Source of the DNA: Macrotrachela quadricornifera
Taxonomy: Eukaryota > Rotifera > Eurotatoria > Philodinida > Philodinidae
Direction of reading: 5' to 3'
NCBI GenBank assembly: GCA_022393335.1
Contig: JAJEKB010021802.1
Coordinates: forward strand, 358,352 to 422,351
DNA: 64,000 bases
Shown in pieces: positions 22,617-35,259 of this stretch. Within the stretch, counting starts at the first letter, position 1. Each line of letters begins with the position of its first letter. A program made the position numbers and the translations under genes. The notes below the pieces were generated by a model. The model was not told the DNA's origin. It made no database searches and saw only the letters and a list, made by a program, of their open reading frames with translations.

Positions 22617-24018
22617 TATATATAGATTTTAGAATCTAATAACACGGTTAAAAGTGAATTTCGAAATTACATCATACCGATGAGAGTGTCTTTCTGGTGG
22701 AGAACGCATTTGGGCTTTTTTTTAGATGGAATCAAGAAAAAAGAAGCAGTAAATTCTATGGGTTCTGTAGTTTTGCGAAGCTTTCTATAGCCTTATAAAT
22801 CTCTTCTAACTTTCAAAATCTAAAAAAATCTGTTGTGTCCTTTGAGTAGGCTACGTGTAGTGGGTTTTAAATCATTTTTGAAAACATTAAAAAACAATGA
22901 TGATTTCTCTCCGTTCCAAACTTATTTATCACCGACACTATGTTATGATAATGCTAATGCATCTTATCAAATAGAATAAATAATTATTCAAACAATAAAA
23001 AGTTCTGAGCGATTCTCCTTATCATTATAATTATATTTTAGCAACTTACCGATATCTGCCCAGGTTTTTAGCGTGGAAATACATCTGACGAGTGAAACGT
23101 TTGAAGTGATTCACTGTTTTTGGCTCTATTTTTTGCGTATAAGTAGCAGGACTAGAAGTTGGGCCATTTTTGATTGCTTGACTCGGCCTATACCGGACCA
23201 AACGTTGATTGTACCCGCCCGACTCGACTCGGCAATGCTATAAATATATTTTGGTTGCAAAAAAGAAGTTTTCACGACAGAAATTAATGATAATTTTGGT
23301 GGTCTATTTGAATAAAGTAAAAGATTTGCACTCGAAGTGGTTATGAATTAAATAAAGTTATAGAGTTAATATTTTGTGAAAATAGCGTAACAGATAATCC
23401 TAATTATCTTGAGGGTGTGAGGGTGAGTGGACGAGATGACCTTCATCCTGAGCCTAATCGTCATCAACTGATGTATATTGATTCTAGAATTCTAAAATAC
23501 CAAAAGTTCCGCCTATACTAATAAGAGGTCATTTCACAAATATTCATCGGCAATTTCTTGAATTCTGAAAATTCTAAATTTCCATCTATACTAATATCAA
23601 ACCAATTCATATATATTTATTCTAAAATTCTAGAATTCAGCTCAGTGTGCGCTTCGTTACATGAAAATACTATTAAGAAGGTATTGATTATTCTTATGTT
23701 ATATATATACAGACAAGGTTGAAGGTAGAATTCTATGAGAATTTTAGAATATTGGAATAGGGCTACATCTTATTTGTTCATAAAAACAGACAATTTTTTT
23801 AAGTGGTCTATACGAAAATATGATAGGATGGCTACTATTTTTGGATTGCACTAAGTAAAATGGCTATTAACACATTCGTCACGATGTGGTCAACCGGTGA
23901 GCCACGCTATATTTTGACAAGAAACTGTATAGAAAAGCCATGTTTTTTACTCGTTTTAAGGCAGGAGATTAAACATAATGTGCCATCTGCTCTGTCTTCA
24001 ATACTTTATTTGAATCCT
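22617..24018. other. intergenic, nothing recognised
   Basis: AT-rich, with a somewhat GC-richer patch near 23160-23240. Nothing is recognised. The 103-codon plus frame at 23860-24171 is antisense to the piggyBac relic. Confidence 0.4.
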
Positions 24019-24331
24019 CTATTCCATAGTATACTGCGTCTTGTTAAAACAATTAAGACAGAAAAATTATTAGCCAGAACAAAAGGTTTTTACTTTCTTT
24101 GCTGCCACAAGCTCGCTTTCCGTAACTCTTGTGCTCTTTCCTTGCAGAGCAACCAGTACAGTGTCTGCTAACATTGCGCCTAGATCTTTTCTTTTCTTCG
24201 AGCTTATGGTCAGCAAACTTGCATTTCGAACGGCTCGTTAATTGTTGTTTCGGACCAGATTCTAGCTTCTCGAATGGTATGCCAGACAGTAAAGATCGCG
24301 TAAAACTTTCGTGAAATTGCACAATGGTCAT
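24019..24331 (-). mobile_element. piggyBac-type transposase C-terminal relic
   Basis: Minus-strand pieces match the end of piggyBac/PGBD transposases: QFHESFTRSLLSGIPFEKLE, then KFADHKLEEKKRSRRNVSRH and the first zinc pair CTGC. After a frame change come KKVKTFCSG and FFCLNCFNKTQYTME with a stop at 24019. The last pieces are the C-terminal cysteine-rich zinc domain that binds DNA in this family. At least one frameshift and two stops separate the pieces, so the relic is dead. The catalytic DDD domain was not found upstream (24338-24535 has an open frame I cannot place). Confidence 0.75.
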
Positions 24332-25333
24332 TTTACTTCATGTGATATTACAAACAGAAAAGTGAAATGATACATCAGCACAGAATGAAAAAGCTGGGGG
24401 GCGCATTGGTTGAAAGGCGAATACATATAAAAATGGATCTGTAAAGCTACTTTCTAATAAAATTGAATTAGTTCGAACGCGTTGAAATGTACTTTGGTTC
24501 TGGAATGAACGGCTTCGACCATTGACTATGCACAAACCTGTTATTTTCGGAATGTCAAGTACGTGCCAACTAACATTTCGTATTTAATGTGTCGTATAAA
24601 GGATGCTCCATAATAGCTGAGGATCAATAATTAATGGTATTTTTCATACTTATTTTTGTGAAACACAATCTAAAAGAGAGTGTTGAGGTGTTTAGGGACA
24701 GAAAATTACACCGCTTCCTTACCTCACAGATATGACAAACAGGGTTGACGACGTTCTTCTGCGCAGTACTAATTAATCCATCATGGGTAATTGTGATTGA
24801 TTCATATTTTTTTATTAATATTTTTTGGGTGTTTGGCATTGCAAAATTTGTTTTGTACAAAAATATGTCATACATTGTATACTACAGTGCAATTTCTCTA
24901 AAAGAAAAGTTAGAAAGACAGCAACATTCAGCCAACTATTAATTAATATATTGAAGAAATTTTATTTTTATGATTAATTAATCCATTAATTAATCAATAA
25001 ATGATCTTCTAATAGAGCCGATGAACTTTTGCTCAGGTGTATCTTTATATTATGGGTTTTCACCTACACAAGAAAAACAAGTCAGGTGCTACCTATAAGT
25101 TTATAGTCAAGTCTCATGTACCTACGATCAGTACTAGCAACTATATCGTATTTGACATTTTCATCCCATATAGTGGATACAACAGAATAAATGGCAGACT
25201 CAGTATCTTGCTGACATCACTCTTGTTTACTATCCGACTGCGGCAAATTTTTTAAAAAGCTTCCTCGTCTCAAGCTCTATAAACCTATCTGATCGATTCG
25301 TAAATTTCAAGGATATCGAGATTTTTTAAATAA
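24332..25333. other. intergenic with possible transposon debris
   Basis: An AGGATGCTCCATAATAGC sequence near 24601 resembles a mariner-type terminal repeat (compare the ends of the element at 57173-57794), but I found no partner. A minus-strand frame at 24624-24875 is crossed by a good splice donor (GAG|GTAAGG near 24720) and may be an exon of something lost. A segment at about 24890-24950 recurs at 26436-26500. Confidence 0.4.
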
Positions 25334-26290
25334 TGAAAAGTAAAGATCTTTTAAAGATCTTACTTTCAAAGCATCAGAATGGTGATACTCCAACAGAAAT
25401 TTATCGTGATTTAAATGGAGAGGATCGGTATAAAACCAGCTGAAAGATATTATCAAATAATCCGTTGATCTGACTCTATCACGTTATCGAGTTCATCAGG
25501 TTGTTCACGTTTGATTAGAACAAGGGACAATATCGAAAAAAGAGTATCAGCTCGTAAACTATCTATAGAACTTGATATTACCGAAAGAAGATTTTACTAA
25601 ATAATGAAAAATGATTTAGGGCTATGTTCCTATAAAAAAAAAGTAATGCAACCATTGGTTTTCGATCATCAAAAGATGAAAAGGAAAAATTCTGTAACTT
25701 GGGCTCGAACAAATTTTTGTAAAGAAGAAATCATGAGAATTCTTTTTTTGAATAAGAAGTTTTGTGATATTGGTGGTGTCTATAATTCCCAAAATGATCG
25801 AGTGTGAGCAGTAGATCGTACTGATACCGATAAAAAAGATAACATCAAGTAGAGACGAAAATTTCTACAGAAAGTAATGGTTTGGTTGTATGCCTATTCC
25901 AAGAATGTAAGACCTTTCATAATCTTGGATGGAGGAACAGTCGATCACATTGTTTATATGGAAAAGTGCTTCCGATTGGATTGAAATATGGAAATCAAAT
26001 TTTCGATACCAACTAGATCTTTCAATAGGATGGGTCTCGATCTCCACGAAAAACATTCGCAAATGAGTTGTTTTTGAAAGTCGTGTTGGTTGGTCTAATC
26101 GAATGTATCGTGTTTCTCCAAATGGTGGAAAATATTTACTTTAATAACAATAAGACTATATTGTAGAATTTGAAACGACGATTCTTGTAAACACCCACTC
26201 GGATGAAAATTGGAAAAAATATGAACAAATTACTAAGGCCACCATTGAATTTTCCATACCCTTATATCTAATAAAGATCATTTTTTTTCT
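25334..26290 (+). mobile_element. Tc1/mariner-type transposase relic
   Basis: Plus-strand pieces follow the order of a mariner-type transposase. The HTH start comes first (MKSKDLLKILLSKHQNGDT, then EIYRDLNG). The 25604-25807 frame follows (KNDLGLCSYKKK, WARTNFCKEE, GVYNSQNDRV), then KFLQKVMVW and LDGGTVDH. The first catalytic Asp, normally in an SDEKF-type motif, is lost (LNKKFCD). The second, usually in QQDGA, is lost to NRMG. Several stops and frameshifts are present. The second relic at 54570-54840 preserves the next part of the HTH of the same family. Confidence 0.8.
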
Positions 26291-27888
26291 AAAAGGGTCA
26301 GCTTTTTCTCTTTAAAAATTATAGCAATTTATTATAATTAAATAATAACTTTAAGTTACTCTTTCCAAATATCTTTCACGGAACAAATACCTTTATTCTA
26401 TAAAAATGTTCTGTCCACAGTAGGATACAAAACGATTTCTTAAAAGAAAAAATGAAAAAGCGGCAATATTCGGCTAATTATGAATTAATATTATTACAGA
26501 CTTCACAAGGAACGTATGTCTATGGATTCCTTGACTCTTGCATGTAGAAATATTCTTTCTGAACAATCAATAAGTAATTAATAGGCAAGATTAAAACCTA
26601 TTTCGAATTCTGGTTCTCTATGCTTGATTCCTATTGATAAAGAATTTTAAAAAAACAAAAAATAATAAAGGAAGTTGATAATTGATTAATACAATAAAAA
26701 ATTAAAACTATTCTCAGATTCGGATTTTTCAGTTTCAATTAACCATTGGTCAAGTTTTTGAAACAGATTTTCCTTTTGTTCTTGCACTGGTCTTCGGCCA
26801 ATCACTGAATTGCGAACACACAAGGAAGGAAGCAGACAATTTATACTTGCTACATTCTTCTCTATTAGAAAGAGAATTTTTTTTTCCAATTAACTAATTA
26901 ATGTCTAACCTGCGACTACCACTACTATACTTAATGATCTCTGATGCGAGTTATTAAGATTTGTGATGGGAAAAGAGCTGGAAAATCTTGGCTTAAAAGC
27001 CTATACTAAGTATTTTTCTTCGAAATGTGTATGTAAATCCACAGAGGAATGTAAATAAAATGCTGAAAAATTAAGTGAAAAGACTTAATAGTTGAAAAGC
27101 TCATTCTCTATGTAATGCCGTTACTTTCATTACTTCATTTCAGAACTCGGCACGATAATTTATGTGAAATCATATGCTGTAAAAGAATTTCATTTATTCG
27201 TCCATTTTTTACCGTAAAATAGAACTCTGGAGCTAAAAAAAAGTATTCCTCGCTTGAAAAATGTTAACAAAGTTATGTTTTACTTAATTTTTAATCAGAT
27301 TTAACTTGACTTACGATTTGAAAAATCTGACTTGTCTAGTTTTATTTCATTCTGACACTTATCCGTTAAATTTGTAAATTAAATCGAGATTAATGTTAAT
27401 TAAAAATTTACGTCGGTGAAATGCTATGACTCTCGTGCTCGAGATATAATATTTATAAAAATGAAAAGTTATTCCAGGTTTAGCGCAATGACTATTATAG
27501 TTCGAGTTGTTCTCGCGTGATAAAAAGTGCCTGCTTGGGCAGTATTTTTTTCGCATGATTGAACAGAAATTACCATATCGATGTGTAGTTAGATCGGTAA
27601 CCTTCGGTCCATATCCGAGACAATACACTTCACTTGCTAAACAAAATATACTAGCTAGACGATGAAAATTTTGGGTGTATTTTAAATTATTTCCTGTTAA
27701 CCATAGATATTTTATTGAATTTTAAACTAATAATACAATTACTCTATTGAATTAACACGCATGTATACGATAAAAACTTTGAAAAAAACTGAAAGAGTGC
27801 ACCAGATCGATGATTTTGAATACTCATATTTTCTGATTTGCAAATTTTTGCAAGTAGATATTACTTATAATTATATATTCATGATTAG
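26291..27888. other. intergenic; possible coding scrap 26686-26889
   Basis: A segment near 26436-26500 is a diverged direct repeat of 24890-24950, so the mariner relic is bracketed by it. A minus-strand 67-codon frame (26686-26889, containing VIGRRPVQEQKENLFQKLD) has coding-like composition but I cannot assign it. The rest is AT-rich. Confidence 0.35.
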
Positions 27889-30800
27889 GGCGAACCTGTG
27901 GCTTATGTTCCATTCATGCATTCAATGATCCCTCAAGAGTTTCAGCCATCTCCAGATGAACCACCAGACACTATGCAAGAAATCAATGCCGATCTGGATA
28001 ATCTATACGAAGTGCAGAGTAAAAAGAGAAGGTCTGTATAACATGTAACATTTGTTAATAATTTGTATATATCATATCACAAACTCTTCGAAGATCCATG
28101 GGTTTATGGTCTAAAATCCTAATTGCACTACTTACACTGTTGTTTATTTTGGCTTGTGCAATCGCACTACCACTAGCTATTGGCATATCTAATACATCAA
28201 CAACTACGACGACAACAACATCAACGTCAACAACAACAACAACAACTGGATGTCTGTTTTAAAGTTCTAAATTGACTGAAAAAAGATATATATCAGTGCC
28301 AGAGATAATCGTATTTACTCTAAAAGAATGACCATTTGAGTCTAGGTCTAATTGGAATCAGGAGTTTCTCATCGAAAATATCTCATATTGATTTCTTATA
28401 ACATTCTCACATCTTAAGAAAGTATTCAATTTGTTAAGGTCCTATACAGTTTTATTATTTAGTCTAATAAAACAAAGAAATTTGTGACTTTGTTCTAGAA
28501 AATGTTAAGTTTCTTTTTGAGAAAAGAAAAAAATTTTTCCAACTTAGACCGTATGTGACAATTTGGTTCGAACAAGAAGTTCTATGTAGACTTTTCGATA
28601 GTTATTCGCTTAGTTAGAAAATCTAAAACTTTGTAAATAAAACTTTCTATTGATAGCTATAGATATGAAGTTTACTGTATATATATATATATTCTTTCAA
28701 CTGATTTCTCATCCTAAATAGATGAAAAAACAAAACTATTGATGAAATTTATTTTGTCTTCTGAGAAAATAACGTTGATTACGTTTTAGATCAATAAATA
28801 TATTAATCGACGACTACTTGACAGTTCTAAATTGCCAGGGAGATTATTAGAATAATAACAGAACTAAAACATTAATATAATTACGACATTTTCTTCTTTC
28901 CTTGCATCCAATGAGGAGAAAGACAAACGATAAGTATTGAAACTCGAGAGTGATGAATACTAAAATTCACATAATTATTTTTTTTCCTTGTAGAAAAAAC
29001 TATACTAAAGTATTCTTATTGTATTTGATGTTAGTCGTAGATCGATCTCTGGCACTGATTCTAAGAGAAAAAAATTATAAATTATTCATTGTAAATAGAA
29101 AATGATTGTTTTAACTGACAGATATATGCAATCTATCGTGTGTCAGTGGGAACTGTACAGGAACCAACATTTGTAGGTGCAACACAGCCTGGTATATTTC
29201 GTTTTTTTCTCAATCAGCCTTTCTGTTCAATACTCCATATATGTTTATTCAAAACAGGTATGGTTCATCGTGTGCCTTGGCAAATTGTACAAATCCATGT
29301 CAAAATAACGGAACATGCACATCGCCAAATGTATGCAATTGTACATCTCAATGGTGAAACGATCATTATTAATAAGAAACTCTTTGTGAAAGTGTTCACT
29401 TTTCTGATAGGACTGGAACAACTTGTACAACACCTATCTGTGTCTCACCTTACCAAAATAATGGTACCTGTTTAGGGCCAAATACTTGTAATTGGTAACT
29501 ATTCTTTCTTTTTCTCTCGACGAATATCAGCATTTATAAATGTCCTATACTACAAGTTCATGGAATGGTAGTGTTTGTCTAACTCGTAAGAACAATTTTT
29601 TTTCTTTTATAAATACTTCCATCTTATCGAATTCCTTGCAGCTGTCTGCAATCCGACATGTCTCAATGGTGGAAACTGTACGGCGCCCAATCCATGCAGT
29701 TGTAAGTTATTATAACTCCATATTGATTTATCTAGTTTTATCTCTAAATATATTGTTAAAATAGGTGATACAGACATGTGGATCGGACCGCAATGTCAAA
29801 TACATTTGTATTTTACATAATAAATCTATTAAACATTCTTCTGTTCCATTTCTTGCAGCTGTTCGCATTTTGTGGAGTTTTGATGGAAATCTACTAGATT
29901 TGTACAATAATTTTAATGGAAACAGTACCAATGGACCAACCTATATTTCACCCGGTTACAATGGAATCGGCTCATGTCTTTGGCTGAATCGATCATTATT
30001 TCAATCGGTAACAATCTATACACCACCGTTCCTCAACATGGCTTACACATCACTCACACTTGAAACATGGATGTATGCACAAACTCTTTGCAATGGTTCT
30101 TCATGTAGCGATAATGCCGTTTTTGGCCAATTTGAACAAAATGTACGAGATCATTCCCTTCATATTATCGTCGAAAATCAGCGCATCTATCTCGGTTTTT
30201 TCAATGATGACGTTCAAGGAAGTCAGGTGAGTGAATAACGAGAACATTACACTCATACAGTTAACTCTTGCGTAATCTAGAAATACATGAAATTGATTAC
30301 GATTACTTTTTGATTTTGTTTAGATGTTGTCTGCTGGTCAATGGTATCACATGGTATGTGTCAAAAGAAGACTACAAAATTAGAAGAAAATTCTAATTTT
30401 TTCATGAATTCTAGGCATATATTTATGACTATTCGACATACACACAGTTTGTCTATGTGAATGGCTATTTAGATGTGTCACGTAGTTCAGCTGGGCCATA
30501 TCAGGGTGCGACAGGGTCAGTGATCTATTTATCATAATCAGATTTTCAACTTCAAGTTAATTGAAGATTTAACCAATATAATGCGTCTTTTTCCTACTAA
30601 ACAAGATTGTCCCTGCCCAAAGATAATATAAATGTTCAGAAGTTATCCTTATACTAAAAAAACACAGAATGACAGATCACTGCTGCATGATGTTCTTCAA
30701 ATTTATATATTTATTACTCATTTTCGAATAGACAGATTATCACTACGAATAGTTCTCTACAATTCTGATTAATTATTTTGAATCTAGAACCGTTCATCAA

Positions 30801-31710
30801 GTAGGATAATTATTCGTATTTAGTACCCAGGTTATAATAAATATTTTCATCTATCTATTGATTGAGTTTAATCAATAAGTGAATTGATTTTTCTAATTCT
30901 CCTTAATAAGTAGACTTCATCAAAAATAAACTATGTTTTAGTGCGTTGACTATTGGTACTAACGGAGTAAATACGCCAAATAACTATTCTGACGGATGTC
31001 TCGATTCAATTGCTTACTTTGGCCGAGCAAAAAATGCTACAGAAGTGTTATATGATGCAACTGTAGTTGGCTATCTTACTTTCGATGGAAATACACTTGT
31101 TGATTCAGGACCTTTGTTGATTAATGGAACAGGAGCAAACTATTCATACACATCATCTGGTCGGGTGAATGGAGCTCTTTCTCTTTCGAGTTTGTCATCC
31201 TATGTTCAAGTCACAGGACTAAGACGTATCGGTGCAAATAACTGGCCATATTCAGTTGCAATTTGGATCAAACCGACAAGTCTTGCTGGTGGAACTATTA
31301 TGCATCTTAGTAGTCGGACTGATGGAGCGCAGACCAATGCATGGTGTCTACCCATTATGGGTCTAACTTCATCTGGACAGATTGCTATCAATAGTTAGAA
31401 TCAAACCGATGTTCCACTTACTGGACCATCACTTTCACTTCAAACGTGGACTCATGTTGCAGCAACATATTCATCAACCAATGGCCAACGATTATATGTA
31501 AACGGTACTCTACGGAACTCAGTTAGTGGATATAGCTTTTGGTCCAGTAGTGCTCTTATGACAACTACATTAGGAAGTTCCTTACTTGGAACTGGAGTAT
31601 GCCATACGGGCACAATACAAATGGGTCAATTTTACGGATCTCTTGATGAATTTTATGTTTATGCCCGTGAACTTACAGCATCAGAAGTCTCCACACTTGC
31701 TAACCCATAA
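27889..31710 (+). CDS. membrane-anchored Thr-rich / EGF-like / LamG protein, in-frame TAG in last exon
   Basis: Twelve exons assembled by hand: 27889-28031, 28094-28251, 29122-29191, 29258-29353, 29411-29494, 29557-29585, 29642-29701, 29765-29803 (or 29794), 29859-30226, 30324-30353, 30415-30515 and 30942-31710. All phases agree and give about 648 residues. An in-frame ATG lies at 27916; an earlier exon may exist. Order: a cytoplasmic Pro/Glu-rich tail, one transmembrane helix (ILIALLTLLFILACAIALPL), a poly-Thr stalk, then about four six-cysteine EGF-like modules (for example CNPTCLNGGNCTAPNPCSC). Two concanavalin-like LamG domains follow (WSFDGN...; GYLTFDGN...). Introns often fall at module borders. 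It is probably a type II surface or adhesion protein. An in-frame TAG at 31396 cuts the second LamG domain; the frame then runs open 103 more codons to TAA. Confidence 0.75.
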
Positions 31711-31826
31711 ACAATGGACACGACTTTATCCTGACATGTTTTTAAATATTAATACAAACTTTGTATTGACTCTAAGAGAATAAAAAAAACCACTTTCAAT
31801 GATATTTTTACTTAAACACATGACTT

Positions 31827-32168
31827 TCTATATATATCTGTCGAAGAACAGAATAGAATCTAGTTCAGTTTAAAATTATCCGAGTTCAGATGAAAATAAA
31901 TATTATTCTAAGCTAGAACAAAATAATATTTTAATTTGTACCAGCTAGTTAAAAGTAAAATATTACAAAATGAACTAGTTCACATTAAAATTTAATTTTG
32001 ATCTGAATTATTCAAAGTGGATTAGTTCCGATCAAAATTTTATTTCAGTCGATAGTACAAATTAAAATATTATTTTGTTCTAGCTTAGGATGATATTTAT
32101 TTTCATCTAAACTCAGACAATTTTAAATTGAACTGGAATCTATTCTGTCCTCTGACATATCTATAGAT
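31827..32168. mobile_element. MITE family B (~340 bp, 115-bp arms)
   Basis: A long inverted repeat. The left arm (about 31830-31944) contains GAACAGAATAGAATCTAGTT and GCTAGAACAAAATAATATTT. The right arm (about 32050-32168) is its diverged complement. A ~105-bp AT-rich centre separates them. The outer ends are TA-rich. No coding capacity. It lies about 120 bp past the LamG gene stop. Confidence 0.75.
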
Positions 32169-34423
32169 TTCGAGAAAGAAGTTTAAAGCTCTATATACAA
32201 GCAAACATCATTATTTCCATGCCATACATTCTTAAATGTGATGTCTTAGATTCAGTTCTGCTTATTAATTTGTTTCATTTAATGCCTGTTAAAATTTACA
32301 AATGAATACAACTGAAATAAAGACTGGTAAATTTTGAAATAGTATCGCCCCTCAATCAAAGTATATACTAGCTACTCATAGCCAAAAACATTAGTCCCAT
32401 ATCGTAGTATTTCAAAAGTAAAACAGTTAAGAGATTGGTTCAGCGTAGTATCTCTCATCGATTTATCTTTATAAATACGAATCACTATTAATTCTTCTTT
32501 TCATCATGCCACACTCATTATAAGATTCACATATCCTTTTTGAAAGGATAGCATTAATTTAATAAGATCTATTAAATTCACGCTCGCCTGGATTTGCTTC
32601 ATGATACACATTTTGTTGTACATATTTTAATAAAAAAAGAAGATGTCTATATTTATATCAGAGGTGTGTACCGTTCCTAAAAGTTGATGCGACTGCGCGA
32701 TGGCCTCATGATACCTACAGAATTATTTTATCGAACCTTCCACAGACTTATTGCACTAGCATGGAGTCACGATGCTTGTTAAACAATACTGAATTTGGTT
32801 GAACATCATCTTACATATAGTTTTGCTATGCACATTCATCTATCATATAATTTACGAAAAGATGCAATAGAAAAAAAAATAAAAAATGCAACTATAAAAG
32901 AAGCGATCTTTTCTAAATTGTAGAGCTTTTCATACTGCATCTTGTGCTTGTATATTTTGTGTTTTTAATACAACCGATTAAGTGATAATAAAATGAAATC
33001 CAAAAGTGTCCCATTTTTTTCATATGCCACATCCATTATGATTCAAATACTACCAGCTAATCTTCAACAAAAATAGTTCTTATCGAAATTTTATTATTAT
33101 GATACCAGTTAAATAGGGATCAAATAGAATGAAAGATGCTCTGCTTTTCCATAAAAAGTGAATTTTTTTCAACCTTTCTATAAGGAAATTTGATAATAAT
33201 GCAACTACTTTTGGATTGCTTTAAGTATATTTTGTGCTCCCAAGAAACAGAGTTTCTGTATCTCGGATATATAGCTATCCGACAGGTTTCAAGAAAACAT
33301 GCTTTGTGAATAAGTGAATTATTGTTTCTGTTTCAATACAACAATAATATATTACATTAACAAAAGGAATGAAGAAAAAGCTCATCAATTGAATGAAGTA
33401 TTTGTATATGCACAGAATAAATGTTAGACTTGAAAACAATAAAAATGACACAATTTACATACAAATAAGGCACTTAATTGATGAGAAGAAAAATACAATT
33501 TTTACTAAGAACAAAATGAATTTTTATATTATTGAAGTTAACCGATTTGTTATACCTATACCTTACAATAAAGTCTTCATTTTAATATGAATAGATGACA
33601 ATTAGTGATAATAAAATTATTAGGGAGGCATGTGCTAATTATGTTATGTCGCTATTACTCTTTGTGACTTTATCTTTTTTGAGCTTATTAAAACAGCACT
33701 GAACGCACTTTGTTTGTCTACACTCTGTTTTTTTCTTCTATACCGAGAGTGGAAGTGAAGCATAAAAGAAAATTTTAATTCTCATGCCTTCAACTTTATC
33801 CATACCGACAGCTATCCTCAAGATTTTTTAATAAGTTTTATATTAACAAAATATAAGAGTTATAGAAAAGAAATCAGGATTAAAATCTATTTTTACTTAA
33901 CTAGTAAAAAGGCATAGTTTCGTTAAACATTTACATTATTCAAGATAATATTCCTAACGCTTTTTACAGCAATGTTATTTTAATGTATATATAAATACTG
34001 CATTATTACAAACCTATATTGAATAAATAATTTTATTTAGACATTCGAAAAAATAATCTTTTTTTTTATTTTTTATGTTGTAGAACATATGTTATTCCTC
34101 AATCATTTTATTTTAGTTTGCTTTTAAATAACATGAATAACTTTATAGAAATTGTAACAATCCAAGGACATATACATAGGACGGCTTGACATTTTTTTTC
34201 TCTTGTTATCACAGTAAATCTCCTTTATTATCATAAATCTCACATCACAAGATAATTTTTAATTAATAGTAATAATGTGTTGTGAATATTATAATTAAGT
34301 TAATTCACTTAAATACAATGTGATTCAGCTAATATTTTGAAAATATTTTATAACGATTTAATTACATCATTTAATCCAACATAAATTTATGAAAATACAG
34401 TTTAAATAAAAGATTTTCTTAAT
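32169..34423. other. intergenic; weak copy of a 39-kb repeat segment
   Basis: At about 32915-32960 the sequence AAATTGTAGAGCTTTTC, followed by a CTGCAT and TATTTTGT spacing, resembles the right part of the element at 39218-39695. Otherwise AT-rich; the 65-codon frame at 33393-33590 is not supported. Confidence 0.4.
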
Positions 34424-34632
34424 ATATCAGCTAGTCCACGTAAAACATGATTCCGTCACATTGTATTTGTTGGATTATTTACAAGGAACGTATGCTTTAG
34501 ATGTAAAGGTGCCTATAATTTTGAACAGTCAGTTGTACCTGACAGAATCTGACATTACACAGTTTCCAGTGGCTTTTCCTTCAGTGGAAACAACGTGACG
34601 AAATCACACTCCTTCCGTGGACTAGCTGATAT
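34424..34632. mobile_element. MITE family C (~200 bp)
   Basis: Terminal inverted repeats begin with a perfect ATATCAGCTAGTCCACG (left, 34424-34440) and its complement CGTGGACTAGCTGATAT (right, 34616-34632). They continue with an interrupted match (GATTCCGTCACATTG versus GATTTCGTCACGTTG) for about 45 bp in all. ATAT at both outer edges could be the target duplication. The interior is non-coding. Confidence 0.8.
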
Positions 34633-35259
34633 ACAATATTAACAATCGATTGTTAATGAACATTCATCACTACTGATGACAGAAATAAAAACAATAAAAC
34701 AAACGACAAATATGGTATACATTTCGATGTAGAAAAAAACAAAAAAAAATATAATGAATTTTTATTTTTAAGGAAAATAATTAGAGCATATGTGGTGAGA
34801 GTTAGGAAAAAACGGACGGAAAGAAAACGAATGAATATTTCATTCTTTTTCCAAACTCATTGACGACACTGATAGGATATATATATATAAATATAGAAGC
34901 AATGATATTTTCTATTCATTTCCATGTTTTAATGAAAATTTAAACTACGCCTATATGAGGATTTTTTTTAATATTTGTATTGATATTGTTAGTCAACGTG
35001 GAAAAGCCTGTCACATAGCAAAACTAAAAAATTTTGCATTAGATATTGTCGATAAGTATATATACGAGTATTATGTTGTTCTTATCTTGAATAAAGTGTT
35101 TTTTTTTTATATTTAATTATTAAATTACAGCGATATTGTATATAATAATACCAATTTTTCCAATAAATACTTTGAAAATAAATAAATAATTGTTAGTATA
35201 CGAAATTTTTTTGTTTTGATAATTTTTATAATCCAAAATTTAAAATAATTAAATAAAAT
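34633..35259. other. 3' flank of second GPCR gene
   Basis: AT-rich, nothing recognised. Confidence 0.4.

Noticed and set aside
23860..24314. Plus-strand frames of 103 and 61 codons
   Set aside because: Antisense to the piggyBac C-terminal relic, which has the better family match.
24624..24875. Possible exon on the minus strand with a GTAAGG donor
   Set aside because: One good donor alone is not enough; no partner exon or domain could be found.
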